Below, piece after piece: positions 36,365 to 45,641 of a DNA stretch of 64,000 bases. Positions within the stretch are counted from its first letter, which is position 1. Each line of letters starts with the position of its first letter. Under the pieces are notes generated by a model, which ran no database searches, was not told the DNA's origin, and saw nothing but the letters and a program-made list of their open reading frames with translations. Origin of the DNA: Roseospirillum parvum (GTDB taxonomy: Bacteria; Pseudomonadota; Alphaproteobacteria; Rhodospirillales; Rhodospirillaceae); NCBI RefSeq assembly GCF_900100455.1, contig NZ_FNCV01000006.1, positions 62,001-126,000 of the forward strand. The letters are read 5' to 3'. A program made the position numbers and the translations under genes.

Positions 36365-38094
36365 GCCGGGCCCGCGCCCTGAGCCTGCTCGGTCTGGCCG
36401 AGCACCTGGAGGGGGCCGGTCAGGCGGCCGAGGCCGCCACCTGCCGGACCGAGGCGGCCGAGTTGGCGCGCGCCGCCGCCGATCCCTCGGCCCTCAATCA
36501 GGTGGCCCTGGCGCTGGAGGGGGCGGGTGATCTGGATGGCGCCCACGCCTTGCTGGTGGCGGCCCACCAACTGGCGCCCGACCGCCTGGAGCCGGCGGTC
36601 AACCTGGGCAACCTGCTGCGTCGTCTGGGCCGCCTGGAGGAGGCCCGGACGGTGCTGGAGGCGGTCGCCCGGGCCGCGCCCGACCATCCGGCCCTCAACC
36701 ACAACCTGGGTCTGGTGCTGGCCGAGCTGGGGCGCGGTCCGGCGGCGCTGAAGGCCCTGCGGCGGGCGCTCGACGGGGTGGCGGGCGACCAGCCGGCCGA
36801 GGCGGTGGTGGCCAGCGATCTGGGCGCCGTGCTCAAGGACCTGGACCGCCCGGCCGAGGCGCTCTCGCTGCTGCGCCGGGCCCACGCCCTGGCCCCCGGG
36901 GATCGGCGCATCGCCACCCAGTTGGCCGGGGCCTGCCTCAAGGCCCTGCACGTGGCCGAGGCGGTCGAGCGCTTCGAGGCCCTGGCCGCCAGCGCCCCCG
37001 ACGACGGCCCGGCCGAGGCCGGCGAGGCGTGGAGCAATCTGGCCGCCGCCCTGATCGAGGCCAACCGGGCCGAGGACGCCATCGCCGCCGCCGGGCGCGC
37101 GCTGGGGCTCGATCCCCAGGCGCCGGGGGCGCTCTTCAACCGGGCCGTGGCCCGTCTGCTGGCCGGCGACTGGGCGGCCGGCCTGCCCGAGTATGGCTGG
37201 CGCTGGCGGGGCGCCGGGGCCGCCCGCTATGGCCGCGCCCCCGACCTGCCCACCTGGGACGGCGCGCCGCTGGCCGCCGGGCAGAGCCTGTGGGTGCGCG
37301 GCGAACAGGGGCTGGGCGACCATCTGATGCTGGCCCGCTACCTGCCCCTGCTGGCCGACCGGGTGGCCCCCGGCGGGCTGGTCATCGAGTGCTATCCCAG
37401 CCTGACCCGGCTGCTCGCCGTCCTGCCGGGGTTGGCCGGGGTGCCGTTGGCCTTCGGCAACCCGGCGGCGGAGCGCCCGCCGCCCGGCGCCCCGGCGCAG
37501 ATCGACCTCTATGACCTGCCGGTGCATTTTCCGACCACGCCCGAGGCGGTGCCCGGCCGGGTGCCCTATCTGGCCGCCCCGTCGCCCGGCCCCGACTGGC
37601 TGGCCGAGGTCGAGGCCCTGCCCCGGCCGCGCCTGGGGCTGGTCTGGGCCGGCAAGCCGAGGCCGCGCGACCGGGGGCTGCCGCTGGCCGATCTGCTGGC
37701 GGCGCTGGACGGTCTGCCGGGCAGCCGGGTGGCCTTGCAGACCGGCCCCGGGCGGGCCGAGCTGGCGCGTCTGCCGGCCGGGCGGCGCCCCTTCGATGCC
37801 GGGGGGCGGGTGGGGGATCTGGCCGACACCGCCGCCGTGATGGCCCGCCTCGACCGGGTGGTCAGCATCGACACCGCCGCCGCCCACTTGGCCGGCGGGC
37901 TCGGCGTGCCGCTTGATCTGTTGCTGATTCATGGCGCCGACTGGCGTTGGCTGCGCGACCGTGCCGACAGCCCGCTCTACCCCTCCGCCCGCCTGTTCCG
38001 GCAGCGGAAAGAGCGCGATTGGGAGGCGCCGTTGCGGGCCCTGAGGGTGCATCTTGCAGGGCGCGTCACGGAAGATTCACCAAGCATCGCGTGA
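36361..38094 (+). CDS. TPR protein with GT9-like glycosyltransferase C-terminal domain
   Basis: 577 residues from GTG 36361, overlapping the preceding GT41 stop (GTGA). TPR units occupy about residues 5-260 (LDGAHALLVAAHQLAPDRLE). The C-terminal half resembles heptosyltransferase-like GT-B domains: SLWVRGEQGLGDHLMLARYL, PRLGLVWAGKPRPRDRGLPL and the donor-site signature VVSIDTAAAHLAGGLGVPLD. TPR-plus-GT9-like proteins occur near flagellin genes of related spirilla. Sugar and acceptor are unknown; the operon context points to flagellin. Confidence 0.82.
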   Translation: MSRARALSLLGLAEHLEGAGQAAEAATCRTEAAELARAAADPSALNQVALALEGAGDLDGAHALLVAAHQLAPDRLEPAVNLGNLLRRLGRLEEARTVLEAVARAAPDHPALNHNLGLVLAELGRGPAALKALRRALDGVAGDQPAEAVVASDLGAVLKDLDRPAEALSLLRRAHALAPGDRRIATQLAGACLKALHVAEAVERFEALAASAPDDGPAEAGEAWSNLAAALIEANRAEDAIAAAGRALGLDPQAPGALFNRAVARLLAGDWAAGLPEYGWRWRGAGAARYGRAPDLPTWDGAPLAAGQSLWVRGEQGLGDHLMLARYLPLLADRVAPGGLVIECYPSLTRLLAVLPGLAGVPLAFGNPAAERPPPGAPAQIDLYDLPVHFPTTPEAVPGRVPYLAAPSPGPDWLAEVEALPRPRLGLVWAGKPRPRDRGLPLADLLAALDGLPGSRVALQTGPGRAELARLPAGRRPFDAGGRVGDLADTAAVMARLDRVVSIDTAAAHLAGGLGVPLDLLLIHGADWRWLRDRADSPLYPSARLFRQRKERDWEAPLRALRVHLAGRVTEDSPSIA

Positions 38095-38148
38095 CAGATC
38101 GCCCATCGACTCCCAAATGTCACTGAACAGCGACGCCAAGGAGGCATG

Positions 38149-38355
38149 ATGAGCGACACCCCCCTGCCTGAAACCGCCACCCTGGAAATCGCCGGCTTCC
38201 GCCTGTCCTGGCCGGAGCCGCTGGCCAACAGCCTGCTGTCGCGCTGGCTGGGCATCGACAATGGCCCCGAATGGGCCCCCGACTGGTCCAGTGCCGAGGA
38301 AACCCCCACCGACCTGGGCTGGGGCTTCCCGCTGTCGGCGCCGCCCGCCGGCTGA
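38149..38355 (+). CDS. Small acidic protein of unknown function
   Basis: 68 residues (MSDTPLPETATLEIAGFRLS ...), with tandem ATGs at 38146 and 38149; the AGGAGG at 38139-38144 favours the second. Acidic and Trp-rich (five Trp), with no signal peptide or membrane helix. It starts 54 bases after the glycosyltransferase operon and ends at the left edge of composite repeat B, which is probably its terminator. No family recognised; the perfect ribosome site argues it is translated. Confidence 0.6.
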   Translation: MSDTPLPETATLEIAGFRLSWPEPLANSLLSRWLGIDNGPEWAPDWSSAEETPTDLGWGFPLSAPPAG

Positions 38356-38362
38356 GGAACCG

Positions 38363-38541
38363 CAAGGGGGCGCCGCCCCCTTGACCCCCGCCGGGGGGAC
38401 CAGGGGCCCCCCCGGACCCCCGCCATGACTTAAAACCCCACCGAGGGGGGCAAGCCCCCTCGGTGGGGTTTTGAGTAAGGGTGGGGTCTGGGGAGGCCTC
38501 CCGGCCTCCCCAGCGGGGATCAAAGGGGCGGCGCCCCTTTG
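38363..38541. repeat. Composite palindromic element, copy B
   Basis: Same architecture as copy A at 22476-22678 but inverted: caagggggc/gcccccttg (38363-38383), a G/C-rich imperfect stem (about 38391-38415), a core 18-bp stem with a 5-nt loop (38432-38472), ctggggaggcc/ggcctccccag (38488-38513) and caaaggggc/gcccctttg (38521-38541). Outer modules align with the reverse complement of copy A with few changes; the core sequence is different. Lies between convergent genes. Confidence 0.9.
38432..38472. terminator. Bidirectional terminator-like core of element B
   Basis: An 18-bp perfect stem (38432-38449 with 38455-38472) beginning AAAA and ending TTTT, placed between the convergent small gene and the oxidoreductase gene. 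It fits an intrinsic terminator in either direction. Confidence 0.65.
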
Positions 38542-38548
38542 CTGGCCC

Positions 38549-41500
38549 TCAGCCGACGGCGTGGAGGCAGCGCGCCAGCCACGCCTTGGTCTGTTTCTCC
38601 GCCGTGGTGTTCTGGGACAGGCGCTGGGCGAGGCCCGGGAAGTCCACGTGGTCCAGCGGCTGGTCCTGGTTGTAGCAGGAGAAGACGACGGACTTCTCAC
38701 CCGTCTCCGGGTCGATGTGGGTCTGCAGGCACTGGGCGCAGATTTCCTTCAACATGCACTGCATGGGGGAGTTGATCGACCCGATGGCCAGATGCCCGGC
38801 CTTGAGGTAGGGCGCCAGCACCCCGTGGCGGGCCTCAGCGACGGCGGCCATCATGCGGTCCGAGCCGATGGCGATGATGCGGTCCACCGCGCTCAAGGGG
38901 ATGTCCACCGGCCCCAGTTGGCCGGCGCCATACGCCTCCATGGCCTTGACGATGTTGCCGATGAACACCTTGTCGCCCGGCCGCTCGGGCGTGAACTCGG
39001 GGGCCTCGGTGTCCGAGCACCAGACCACGGTGTCGGAGGCGGCCAGGATGTCGGCCACCTTGTAGCGGTCCTCCGGGCGCCGGTAGCCGGCGAAATAAAG
39101 CACCTTGCAGCCGGCCTGACGCATCGCCCGGCCGATCGAGAACAACACCGCGTTGCCCAGACCACCGCCGGCCAGAAGAACGGTCTCGTTTTCCGGGATG
39201 TGGGTCGGGGTGCCGGTGGGACCCATCACCACCAGCGGTTCGCCGGGCTTGAGCAGCCGGCAGAGGTCGGAACTGCCGCCCATCTCGAGCACGATCAGCG
39301 ACAGAAGGCCGGCTTCGGCATCGACCGCCGCCCCGGTCAGGGCCAGGCCCTCCATGGCCAGCCGGGTGGCGCTGGGACCCTGGCCGACCATGGGGGCCAG
39401 GCTTTCCAGGTTCTGAAGGCGGTAGAACTGGCCGGGCTGGAAGTGGCGGGCGGCGGCCGGGGCTTTCACCACCACCTCGACAATGGTCGGGGTGAGGCGG
39501 TTGACGGCGTGCACCGAGGCCCTGAGGTCGCTCTCGAGCCGCGCCCGGAGGGCGGTCGGCTCGCCGGCCGGCGGGGTCTCGGCGAGCAGGGCGGAAATCA
39601 CCGGATAGCCCTGCTTGGCGCTGGCCATGGCGCTGACCACGTTGCCGGCGAACGACGGGTGCTGGTCGCCGAAGAAGCTGATCCCCCGGCCGTCGGCGCG
39701 GCGGTGGGTGAGGACGTGCGGCTGGGCGGGCTTGACCCGGCGCTCTGGCGCAACCGGGGTGCCGTCGGCCTCGATGGCCTGGAAGAAGCGGCCGTCCAGG
39801 GTCAGGCCGGGCGTCTCCCGGGCCAGGGTGACGTTGGGCACGGTGCCGGCGGCGACGATGATGGCCCGCGCCGCAAGGCGGTGCTTGCCGCTGGGGTGAT
39901 CGACCAAAAGGGCCTCGGCCTGGCCGTCGCCGTCCACCTCGACGGCCAGCGGGCTGCCCTGTTCGATGAAGCGGATGCCCTCGGCCAGGGCGTGGGTCAC
40001 CTCTTCCGGGTTGTTGCGGTAGGCCGGGCTGTCGATCAGCCGCTTGCGGTAGACCACGCTGGCCCCGCCCCAGGAGTCGAGCAGTTCGCGCAGCCGGGGC
40101 TTCTCGCCGGCCGCCTTGGCCCGGGCCCGCTCGCCGCGCAGTTGGCGGGCGTGGTCGAGCCACTCCTCGGCGACGTGCCGTTCGGCCGGGGTCAGGGCTT
40201 CCAGCACCGCCGCCTCGCCTTTTTCGGCGGCCAGGGCCTCGTGGCGGGTCAGGTACTTTTCCACCTGCACGGGGTAGTAGGCCAGCGCCTCGGTGCAGGC
40301 GTCGATGGCGGTCAGGCCGCCGCCGATCACCGCCACCGGCAGCCGCAGTTGCAGGTTGGCGATGCTGTCGGGGCGCGCCGCGCCGCCCAACTGAAGGGCC
40401 ATCAGGAAATCGGAGGCCTGCCGCACGCCCGGCGCCAGCCCGTTCTCCATGGGGATCAGGGTGGGCCGGCCGGCGCCCAGGCACAGGGCGATGTGGTCGA
40501 AGCCGGCCTCGAAGGCCTCGTCCACGGTCAGGGTGCCGCCCAGGCGCACCCCGCCGTAAAGGGAAAAGCGGGCCCGGCGCTCCAGCAGCAGGCGGATCAC
40601 GGCCAGGAAGGTCTTGTCCCAGCGCACCGTGATGCCGTACTCGGCGACCCCACCGAAACCGCCAACCAGACGCTGGTCCAGCGGCTGCTGGAGGTCGGCG
40701 ATGTGGATCAGCGGGCGGAACGGCACCCGGCGGCCGTCGACCTCGACCCCCGACAGCTCGGCCGGCAGGGGCTCAAGCTTCAGGCCCTCGATACCGGCCA
40801 CCCAATGCCCCTCGTTGAGCAGGTGGTGGGCCAGGGTGTAGCCGGCCGGCCCCATGCCGGCCACCAGCACCGAGCGCCCGCTGTCCGGGCGGGGCAGCGG
40901 GCGGGCCAGATTGAGCGGGTTCCAGCGGGTCAGCAGGCTGTAGATCTCAAAGCCCCAGGGCAGTTCCAGGACGTCCTTCAGGGTCCGCGTCTCGGCCTGG
41001 GGGATGTTGACCGGGTCGCGCTTCTGGTTCTGGTAGACGCAGGCCACCATGCAGTCGTTGCAGATGCGGTGCCCGGTGCCGGCGGCCATCGGGTTGTCGA
41101 TGGCGATCAGGGCCAGCGGGGCGATCAGCAGGCCCAGGGTCTTGGCCTTCTGGAACTCGCTGATGCGCTCTTCCAGCGGGCAGCCCAGCATTTCGCGGCC
41201 CAGCGGGTTGACCTGGATGGCGCCGGTCTTGCGGTCCTTAAGGCCGACGGCGCAACTGTCCTTGCCCTGGGCGTGGCAGTGGATGCAGTAGTGCATCTCG
41301 TTCAGGCCACCGGTCAGGTCGCAGCCGGAGTCGGTCAGCGCGAAGCCGTCGCGCCCGTGCACCGCCTCGGGCGGCGCGACCAGGGCGGGCAGGCCATCGA
41401 CCTCGGTGGTCACGGTGGCGACCAGCTTTTCCGCATCGTCGTTGCGCCCCGGCTGGCGGAACAGCACACCGTCGGCATGGGCCGCCCGGCCGGCCGGGGT

Positions 41501-42034
41501 GTGAGCCGCCCAGGCGGCGTAGCGGGCGGCCAGGGCCAGCGGCTCGGCGTGTGCCGCCTCGTCGGCCATCCAGGCCATCACCTGGGTGGCGAAGGCGGTT
41601 TCGTCATCCAGCCTGTGGCCGGCCGCCTCGGCCAACCGGTCGGCCAGGGCCGGGCCGTCGAAACCGGCCGCCTCGTCCGGCTTGTGGCGCTTCAGGGCGA
41701 TGCGCTGCACGAACAGGCGCTTGGCGGCGAACAGCGGCTCCAGCGCCTGCTGGGCGGCGCTGGCCTGGGCCAGGTCCGCCGCGATGGGAAACAGCTTGCC
41801 GAGGAAGGCATCCAGGTGCGGCCCCAGGGCGAGCAGCAACTCGGCCTCGTCGCGCCGGCCCAGGCTGTTCGGGGCGCCACGGGCGGCGCGCAGGCGCTCC
41901 GCCAGATCGGCGTCGTCTGTTTCCAGGCGGTCGAGGAAGGCGGCATCCAGGCGGGCCAGGCCGGCCTCGTCGTAGAGGTCGGCAAAGGCGAAGCCCATTC
42001 CCAGCGGCGGGGAGGACGAGGCGGAGGCGGTCAT
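38549..42034 (-). CDS. Fused NfnAB-like flavin/Fe-S pyridine-nucleotide oxidoreductase
   Basis: 1161 residues. Residues 1-240 are a helical domain of unknown role. Cys250, 253, 261 and 285 and Cys325, 328, 332 (ICNDCMVAC) can hold two Fe-S clusters, as in GltD/NfnB N-terminal domains. A GltD-like FAD/NAD(P) part follows (SVLVAGMGPAGYTLAHHLLN at 388-407; second Rossmann PVAVIGGGLTAIDACTEAL). From about 860 a PyrK/NfnA-like ferredoxin reductase module appears: HFQPGQFYRLQ, VVMGPTGTPTHIP, VLLAGGGLGNAVLF and C-terminal Cys1093-x5-Cys1099-x2-Cys1102-x17-Cys1120 for a [2Fe-2S]. Both halves of transhydrogenase Nfn thus appear in one chain. Function is inferred; no ribosome site stands out before ATG 42034. 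Confidence 0.78.
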   Translation of the reverse strand: MTASASSSPPLGMGFAFADLYDEAGLARLDAAFLDRLETDDADLAERLRAARGAPNSLGRRDEAELLLALGPHLDAFLGKLFPIAADLAQASAAQQALEPLFAAKRLFVQRIALKRHKPDEAAGFDGPALADRLAEAAGHRLDDETAFATQVMAWMADEAAHAEPLALAARYAAWAAHTPAGRAAHADGVLFRQPGRNDDAEKLVATVTTEVDGLPALVAPPEAVHGRDGFALTDSGCDLTGGLNEMHYCIHCHAQGKDSCAVGLKDRKTGAIQVNPLGREMLGCPLEERISEFQKAKTLGLLIAPLALIAIDNPMAAGTGHRICNDCMVACVYQNQKRDPVNIPQAETRTLKDVLELPWGFEIYSLLTRWNPLNLARPLPRPDSGRSVLVAGMGPAGYTLAHHLLNEGHWVAGIEGLKLEPLPAELSGVEVDGRRVPFRPLIHIADLQQPLDQRLVGGFGGVAEYGITVRWDKTFLAVIRLLLERRARFSLYGGVRLGGTLTVDEAFEAGFDHIALCLGAGRPTLIPMENGLAPGVRQASDFLMALQLGGAARPDSIANLQLRLPVAVIGGGLTAIDACTEALAYYPVQVEKYLTRHEALAAEKGEAAVLEALTPAERHVAEEWLDHARQLRGERARAKAAGEKPRLRELLDSWGGASVVYRKRLIDSPAYRNNPEEVTHALAEGIRFIEQGSPLAVEVDGDGQAEALLVDHPSGKHRLAARAIIVAAGTVPNVTLARETPGLTLDGRFFQAIEADGTPVAPERRVKPAQPHVLTHRRADGRGISFFGDQHPSFAGNVVSAMASAKQGYPVISALLAETPPAGEPTALRARLESDLRASVHAVNRLTPTIVEVVVKAPAAARHFQPGQFYRLQNLESLAPMVGQGPSATRLAMEGLALTGAAVDAEAGLLSLIVLEMGGSSDLCRLLKPGEPLVVMGPTGTPTHIPENETVLLAGGGLGNAVLFSIGRAMRQAGCKVLYFAGYRRPEDRYKVADILAASDTVVWCSDTEAPEFTPERPGDKVFIGNIVKAMEAYGAGQLGPVDIPLSAVDRIIAIGSDRMMAAVAEARHGVLAPYLKAGHLAIGSINSPMQCMLKEICAQCLQTHIDPETGEKSVVFSCYNQDQPLDHVDFPGLAQRLSQNTTAEKQTKAWLARCLHAVG

Positions 42035-42329
42035 CGGGAGCGGTCACCAGGCGATGGAAGGCGGGGAATGGAAGGCGCGGGAGGGAAGGCGCGGGAGGGA
42101 AGGCGCGGGAGGGAAGGCAAGGAAACGGCCGGTGGCGGCGCGCCTTGCGCGATCGTCGCCAATCTAGGGCGGTATGTTCAGGATTTAAAGCACCCCTGGC
42201 CGACAGCCCTTGAGTGATCCGGGGTTCATACGCTTAAATGGCCGACGGGCCGCAGACACACGCAAGGTCCGCCGAAGGGCGGGCCGTGGCAGGCACACGC
42301 CGGCCGCAGATGCCCCAGATCGGGATGCC
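42035..42329. other. Divergent intergenic region, oxidoreductase / PAS kinase
   Basis: About 295 bases. It contains the 14-bp repeat array at 42071-42118 and an AT-richer patch at 42165-42192 (ggtatgttcaggatttaaag), the likeliest promoter zone. An in-frame TTG at 42210 could extend the kinase upward. Nothing else is recognised. Confidence 0.4.
42071..42118. repeat. 14-bp tandem repeats in a divergent promoter region
   Basis: Unit gaaggcgcgggagg occurs three times in a row (42071-42084, 42085-42098, 42099-42112) plus a 6-base partial copy, 37 bases upstream of the oxidoreductase start. The array is purine-rich on the plus strand. Confidence 0.9.
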
Positions 42330-45300
42330 ATGACCGCCCCCGAGCCCCAGGCCGCGGACGCCCACGACCCCGAGCCATTCCGGGCCCGGTTCCGACCCAG
42401 TCTGTCCTGGCGGGTGTTCGGGCCGTTGGCCGTGGTGGTGATGACGGCCACCGGGGTGTTGACCGCAGAAATCGTCGAATCGTCCAACTTTCACGTTTTG
42501 CGGCACGAGGTGGCCGTCCACTGGAACGGCGTGCCCGACGCCGGCCCGGCCCTGGTCGGGCTGATCGAGGCCGCCCCCCAACAGCGGGTCAACCGGGCCG
42601 AGGCGGCCGCCCTGTTGCGCCGCATGACCAGCCCGGGCGGCTTCCATGAAGCCCTGCTGATCGAGGCCACGGGCCGGGTGGTGGTGTCCAGCCGGGCGCC
42701 GGCGCCGTCCCAGCCGTTCTTCCTGGACGAGCAGTCGCTGTCGCGGCTCGCCGCCGGGCGGCCGCATACGGTGATCCGCCAGCCCCCGCCCCAGCCGGGC
42801 AGCGCCACCCCTGGTCTGGACGGCGTGTACCTGCGGCCGCTGCCCGGCCAGGACGGACGCCTGTTGGGGGTGGTGGCCTTGCGTCTGCCGCTCGACCACC
42901 AGCTTCCCGGGCTGATCGCCGCCCGGCGCGTGGCCGGATTGACCAGCGCCGGTTTGGCCGGGCTGCTCGGCCTGATCGGCTTCACCGCCCTGCGCGTCAC
43001 CGAGCGGCGCATGCGCGGCGCCGAGGCCGACCGCGACGCGGCGACCCGCGATCGGCACCAGGCCGACGCCGCCCGGCGCAGCCAGGAGGATCTGCTCGGC
43101 ATCGTGCTGGACTCGGTGCCGGCGGTGATCAGCTACCTTGATCGCGAGGGGCGCTATCGGCTGACCAACCCGCGTCTGGCCGAATGGCTGGGCATCGAGC
43201 GGCACGGCCTGATCGGCCGCACGGTGGCCGAGGTGCTGGGCCCGGCCTACCAGACCGTCAGGCCGCATCTGGAGCGCGCCCTGAGGGGGCATGTGGAGAC
43301 CTTCCAGTTCGATCTGCCCACCGGTGACGGAGGCGAGCGCACGGTGCGTGGCATCTACACCCCGCACCGGGTGGACCAGCGGGTGGCCGGCGTGGTCAGC
43401 ATGGTCCAGGACATCACCGAGCGGATCGCCCTGGAGCGCGCCCTGCGCCAGGCCAACGACGCCATGGAGCGCACCGTCGAGGAGCGCACCCGGCAGTTGT
43501 CGGTCAGCGAGGCCCGCTTCCGCGATTTCGCCCAGGCGACCTCCGACTGGCTGTGGGAGACCGACGCCGAGCACCGTTTCACCTGGGTTTCCGGGCCCGG
43601 CAAGACCGATGTCGCCTCGCCGCTTGCCGCCCTGGTCAATCAGGACTCCGTCGACGGGGTGGGCATCCAGGCATCGCCCGGCGTGCTGGCCCGTCACCGC
43701 GAGGACATCGCGGCCCGCCGGCCGTTCCGCGATCTGGTGGTGACCGACACCCGCGATGCGGACCACCCGCGCACCCTGCGCATCAGCGGCCGGCCGGTGT
43801 TCGATGTGGCCGGGGTCTTCCTTGGCTATCGCGGCACGACCAGCGACATCACCCGGCAGACCGAGACCGAGGCGCGGGCCCGCCAGGCCGAGACGCGGCT
43901 GGCCGAGGCCATGGAAAGCCTGGCCGACGGCTTCGTGCTGTGGGACAGCGAGGACCGCCTGGTGCTGGCCAACCCGGCCTACTATCACCTGTACGGACCG
44001 GGAGTCGCCTCGATCCAGCCGGGCAGCACCTTTGCCCAGGCGGTCGAGGCCTTCCTGGCCACCGGGGTGCGCTATACCGACAACGCCTTCCAGGGGCTGG
44101 ACCCGGCGCAAGTGCTGGTCACTCGCCAGTCGCACCATCACCGCGGCAACGCCTGCGAGGTGACCACCGCCGACGGGCGCTGGTTCCGCATCACCGAGCG
44201 GCCCACGGCGACCGGCAACGTGGTCAGCATGCACAGCGACATCACCGACCTCAAGACCATCGAGCTGGCCCTCAAGGACAGCCGCGAAGCCCTGCGCGAG
44301 TTGCACCGCCTGACCATCGGGCTGGGACGCGAGGACGGCAGCGGTGGGCTTGACCTGTTGCTCGACTTCCTGGCCCAGCGCTTCAGCCTGCCGGTGGCCT
44401 TCCTGGCCCGCCGCCAGGAGGCGCATCTGGTGATCGAGCGTTGCCGGGGCGACGCCGTCGAGGGGGTGACGCCCGGGCGCCGCCTGCCGCTGACCGGGTC
44501 GCTGGCCGGCGAGACCTTGGACAGCGCCGAGCCGGTGGTCGCCTGCGGTCCGCTGGCGGCGGAAGAAGCCGATCTGGGCAGTGGCACCTTCGTCGGCATC
44601 CGGGTGCTGGTGCACGGGGCTCCCTGGGGGGTGCTGGGGCTGGCAGGCGCCGATCCGCTGGACGATCCGACCACCCACCATCGCCTGGAGCTGCTGAAGC
44701 TGACCGCCCAGTGGATCGGCGGCGAGCTGACCCGGCGGGACAACGAGCAGTCGCTGCGCCGGGCCATGGAGGAGGCCGAGCTGGCCAACCGCACCAAGTC
44801 CGAGTTCCTGGCCAACATGAGCCACGAGTTGCGGACACCGCTGAACGCCATCATCGGCTTTTCCGAGATCATGGCCAGCCAGATCCATGGCCCCCTGGGC
44901 GACCCGGCCTACGGCGAGTACGCCGTGAACATCGGCGATTCGGGGCGCCACCTGCTGGCCATCATCTCCGACATTCTCGATGTCTCGAAGATCGAGTCCG
45001 GGCAGGTCACCCTGCACGAGGACGAGGTCGAGGTGGGCGAGCTGGTCGAAGCCTCGCTGCGGCTGGTCCGCGAGCGGGCGCTGAAGGCCGGCATCCGGCT
45101 CGATCACCGGCTGGCCCCGGACCTGCCGCGCCTGTTCTGCGATCAGCGGCGCATCAAGCAGGTGCTGATCAACCTGCTGTCCAACGCCGTCAAGTTCACC
45201 ACCGGCGGCGGCCATGTGCGGGTGCTGGGCTGGCGGGCCGAGGAGGATGGCGGGCTGGTGCTGGCGGTGCGCGACAGTGGGGTCGGCATGAGCGACGCCG

Positions 45301-45530
45301 AGATCGTCCTCGCCCTGACCCCCTTCACCCAGATCGACAGCATCCTGATCAAGCGCCACGAGGGCACCGGCCTGGGCCTGCCGTTGTCCAAAAGCCTGGC
45401 CGAGCTGCATGGTGGCCGGCTGGTGGTGGACAGCGAGAAGGGGGTCGGCACCACGGTCAGCCTGTGGCTGCCGGCCGAGCGCCTGCGCTGGCCGACCGGA
45501 CCGGCGGCGGGCGCGGCGGGCGAGGGCTGA
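42330..45530 (+). CDS. Membrane-bound PAS/GAF sensor histidine kinase
   Basis: 1066 residues. TM1 (about 29-48, [20 protein letters not shown]) and TM2 (about 190-212, [20 protein letters not shown]) enclose a periplasmic sensor region. Then come three PAS domains ([40 protein letters not shown]; a PAS-7-like [20 protein letters not shown]), a GAF-like domain (about 700-830), HisKA with [20 protein letters not shown] and HATPase with [18 protein letters not shown] and [10 protein letters not shown]. No receiver domain and no adjacent regulator. ATG 42330 is chosen over an in-frame TTG 42210, which adds a basic, non-homologous-looking stretch. Confidence 0.86.
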   Translation: MTAPEPQAADAHDPEPFRARFRPSLSWRVFGPLAVVVMTATGVLTAEIVESSNFHVLRHEVAVHWNGVPDAGPALVGLIEAAPQQRVNRAEAAALLRRMTSPGGFHEALLIEATGRVVVSSRAPAPSQPFFLDEQSLSRLAAGRPHTVIRQPPPQPGSATPGLDGVYLRPLPGQDGRLLGVVALRLPLDHQLPGLIAARRVAGLTSAGLAGLLGLIGFTALRVTERRMRGAEADRDAATRDRHQADAARRSQEDLLGIVLDSVPAVISYLDREGRYRLTNPRLAEWLGIERHGLIGRTVAEVLGPAYQTVRPHLERALRGHVETFQFDLPTGDGGERTVRGIYTPHRVDQRVAGVVSMVQDITERIALERALRQANDAMERTVEERTRQLSVSEARFRDFAQATSDWLWETDAEHRFTWVSGPGKTDVASPLAALVNQDSVDGVGIQASPGVLARHREDIAARRPFRDLVVTDTRDADHPRTLRISGRPVFDVAGVFLGYRGTTSDITRQTETEARARQAETRLAEAMESLADGFVLWDSEDRLVLANPAYYHLYGPGVASIQPGSTFAQAVEAFLATGVRYTDNAFQGLDPAQVLVTRQSHHHRGNACEVTTADGRWFRITERPTATGNVVSMHSDITDLKTIELALKDSREALRELHRLTIGLGREDGSGGLDLLLDFLAQRFSLPVAFLARRQEAHLVIERCRGDAVEGVTPGRRLPLTGSLAGETLDSAEPVVACGPLAAEEADLGSGTFVGIRVLVHGAPWGVLGLAGADPLDDPTTHHRLELLKLTAQWIGGELTRRDNEQSLRRAMEEAELANRTKSEFLANMSHELRTPLNAIIGFSEIMASQIHGPLGDPAYGEYAVNIGDSGRHLLAIISDILDVSKIESGQVTLHEDEVEVGELVEASLRLVRERALKAGIRLDHRLAPDLPRLFCDQRRIKQVLINLLSNAVKFTTGGGHVRVLGWRAEEDGGLVLAVRDSGVGMSDAEIVLALTPFTQIDSILIKRHEGTGLGLPLSKSLAELHGGRLVVDSEKGVGTTVSLWLPAERLRWPTGPAAGAAGEG

Positions 45531-45542
45531 GAAGCGGGCACG

Positions 45543-45578
45543 AAAAAGCCGGCGGGCGAGGGGACTCGGCCGCCGGCT
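45543..45578 (-). terminator. Rho-independent terminator of carD
   Basis: Read leftward, stem agccggcgg / ccgccggct with an about 13-nt loop followed by TTTTTC. It lies 64 bases beyond the carD stop and just after the kinase stop on the other strand. Confidence 0.75.
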
Positions 45579-45606
45579 GGACTTGATCGTGTGAAAGCTG
45601 AACCGT

Positions 45607-45633
45607 CGTCGCGATCCGTTCCGGATCGCGACG
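45607..45633. terminator. Perfect 12-bp hairpin between kinase and carD
   Basis: Arms cgtcgcgatccg / cggatcgcgacg around a ttc loop, directly after the carD stop. Perfectly symmetric and able to act on both converging transcripts; no T-run follows. Confidence 0.65.
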
Positions 45634-45641
45634 AAGATTTG

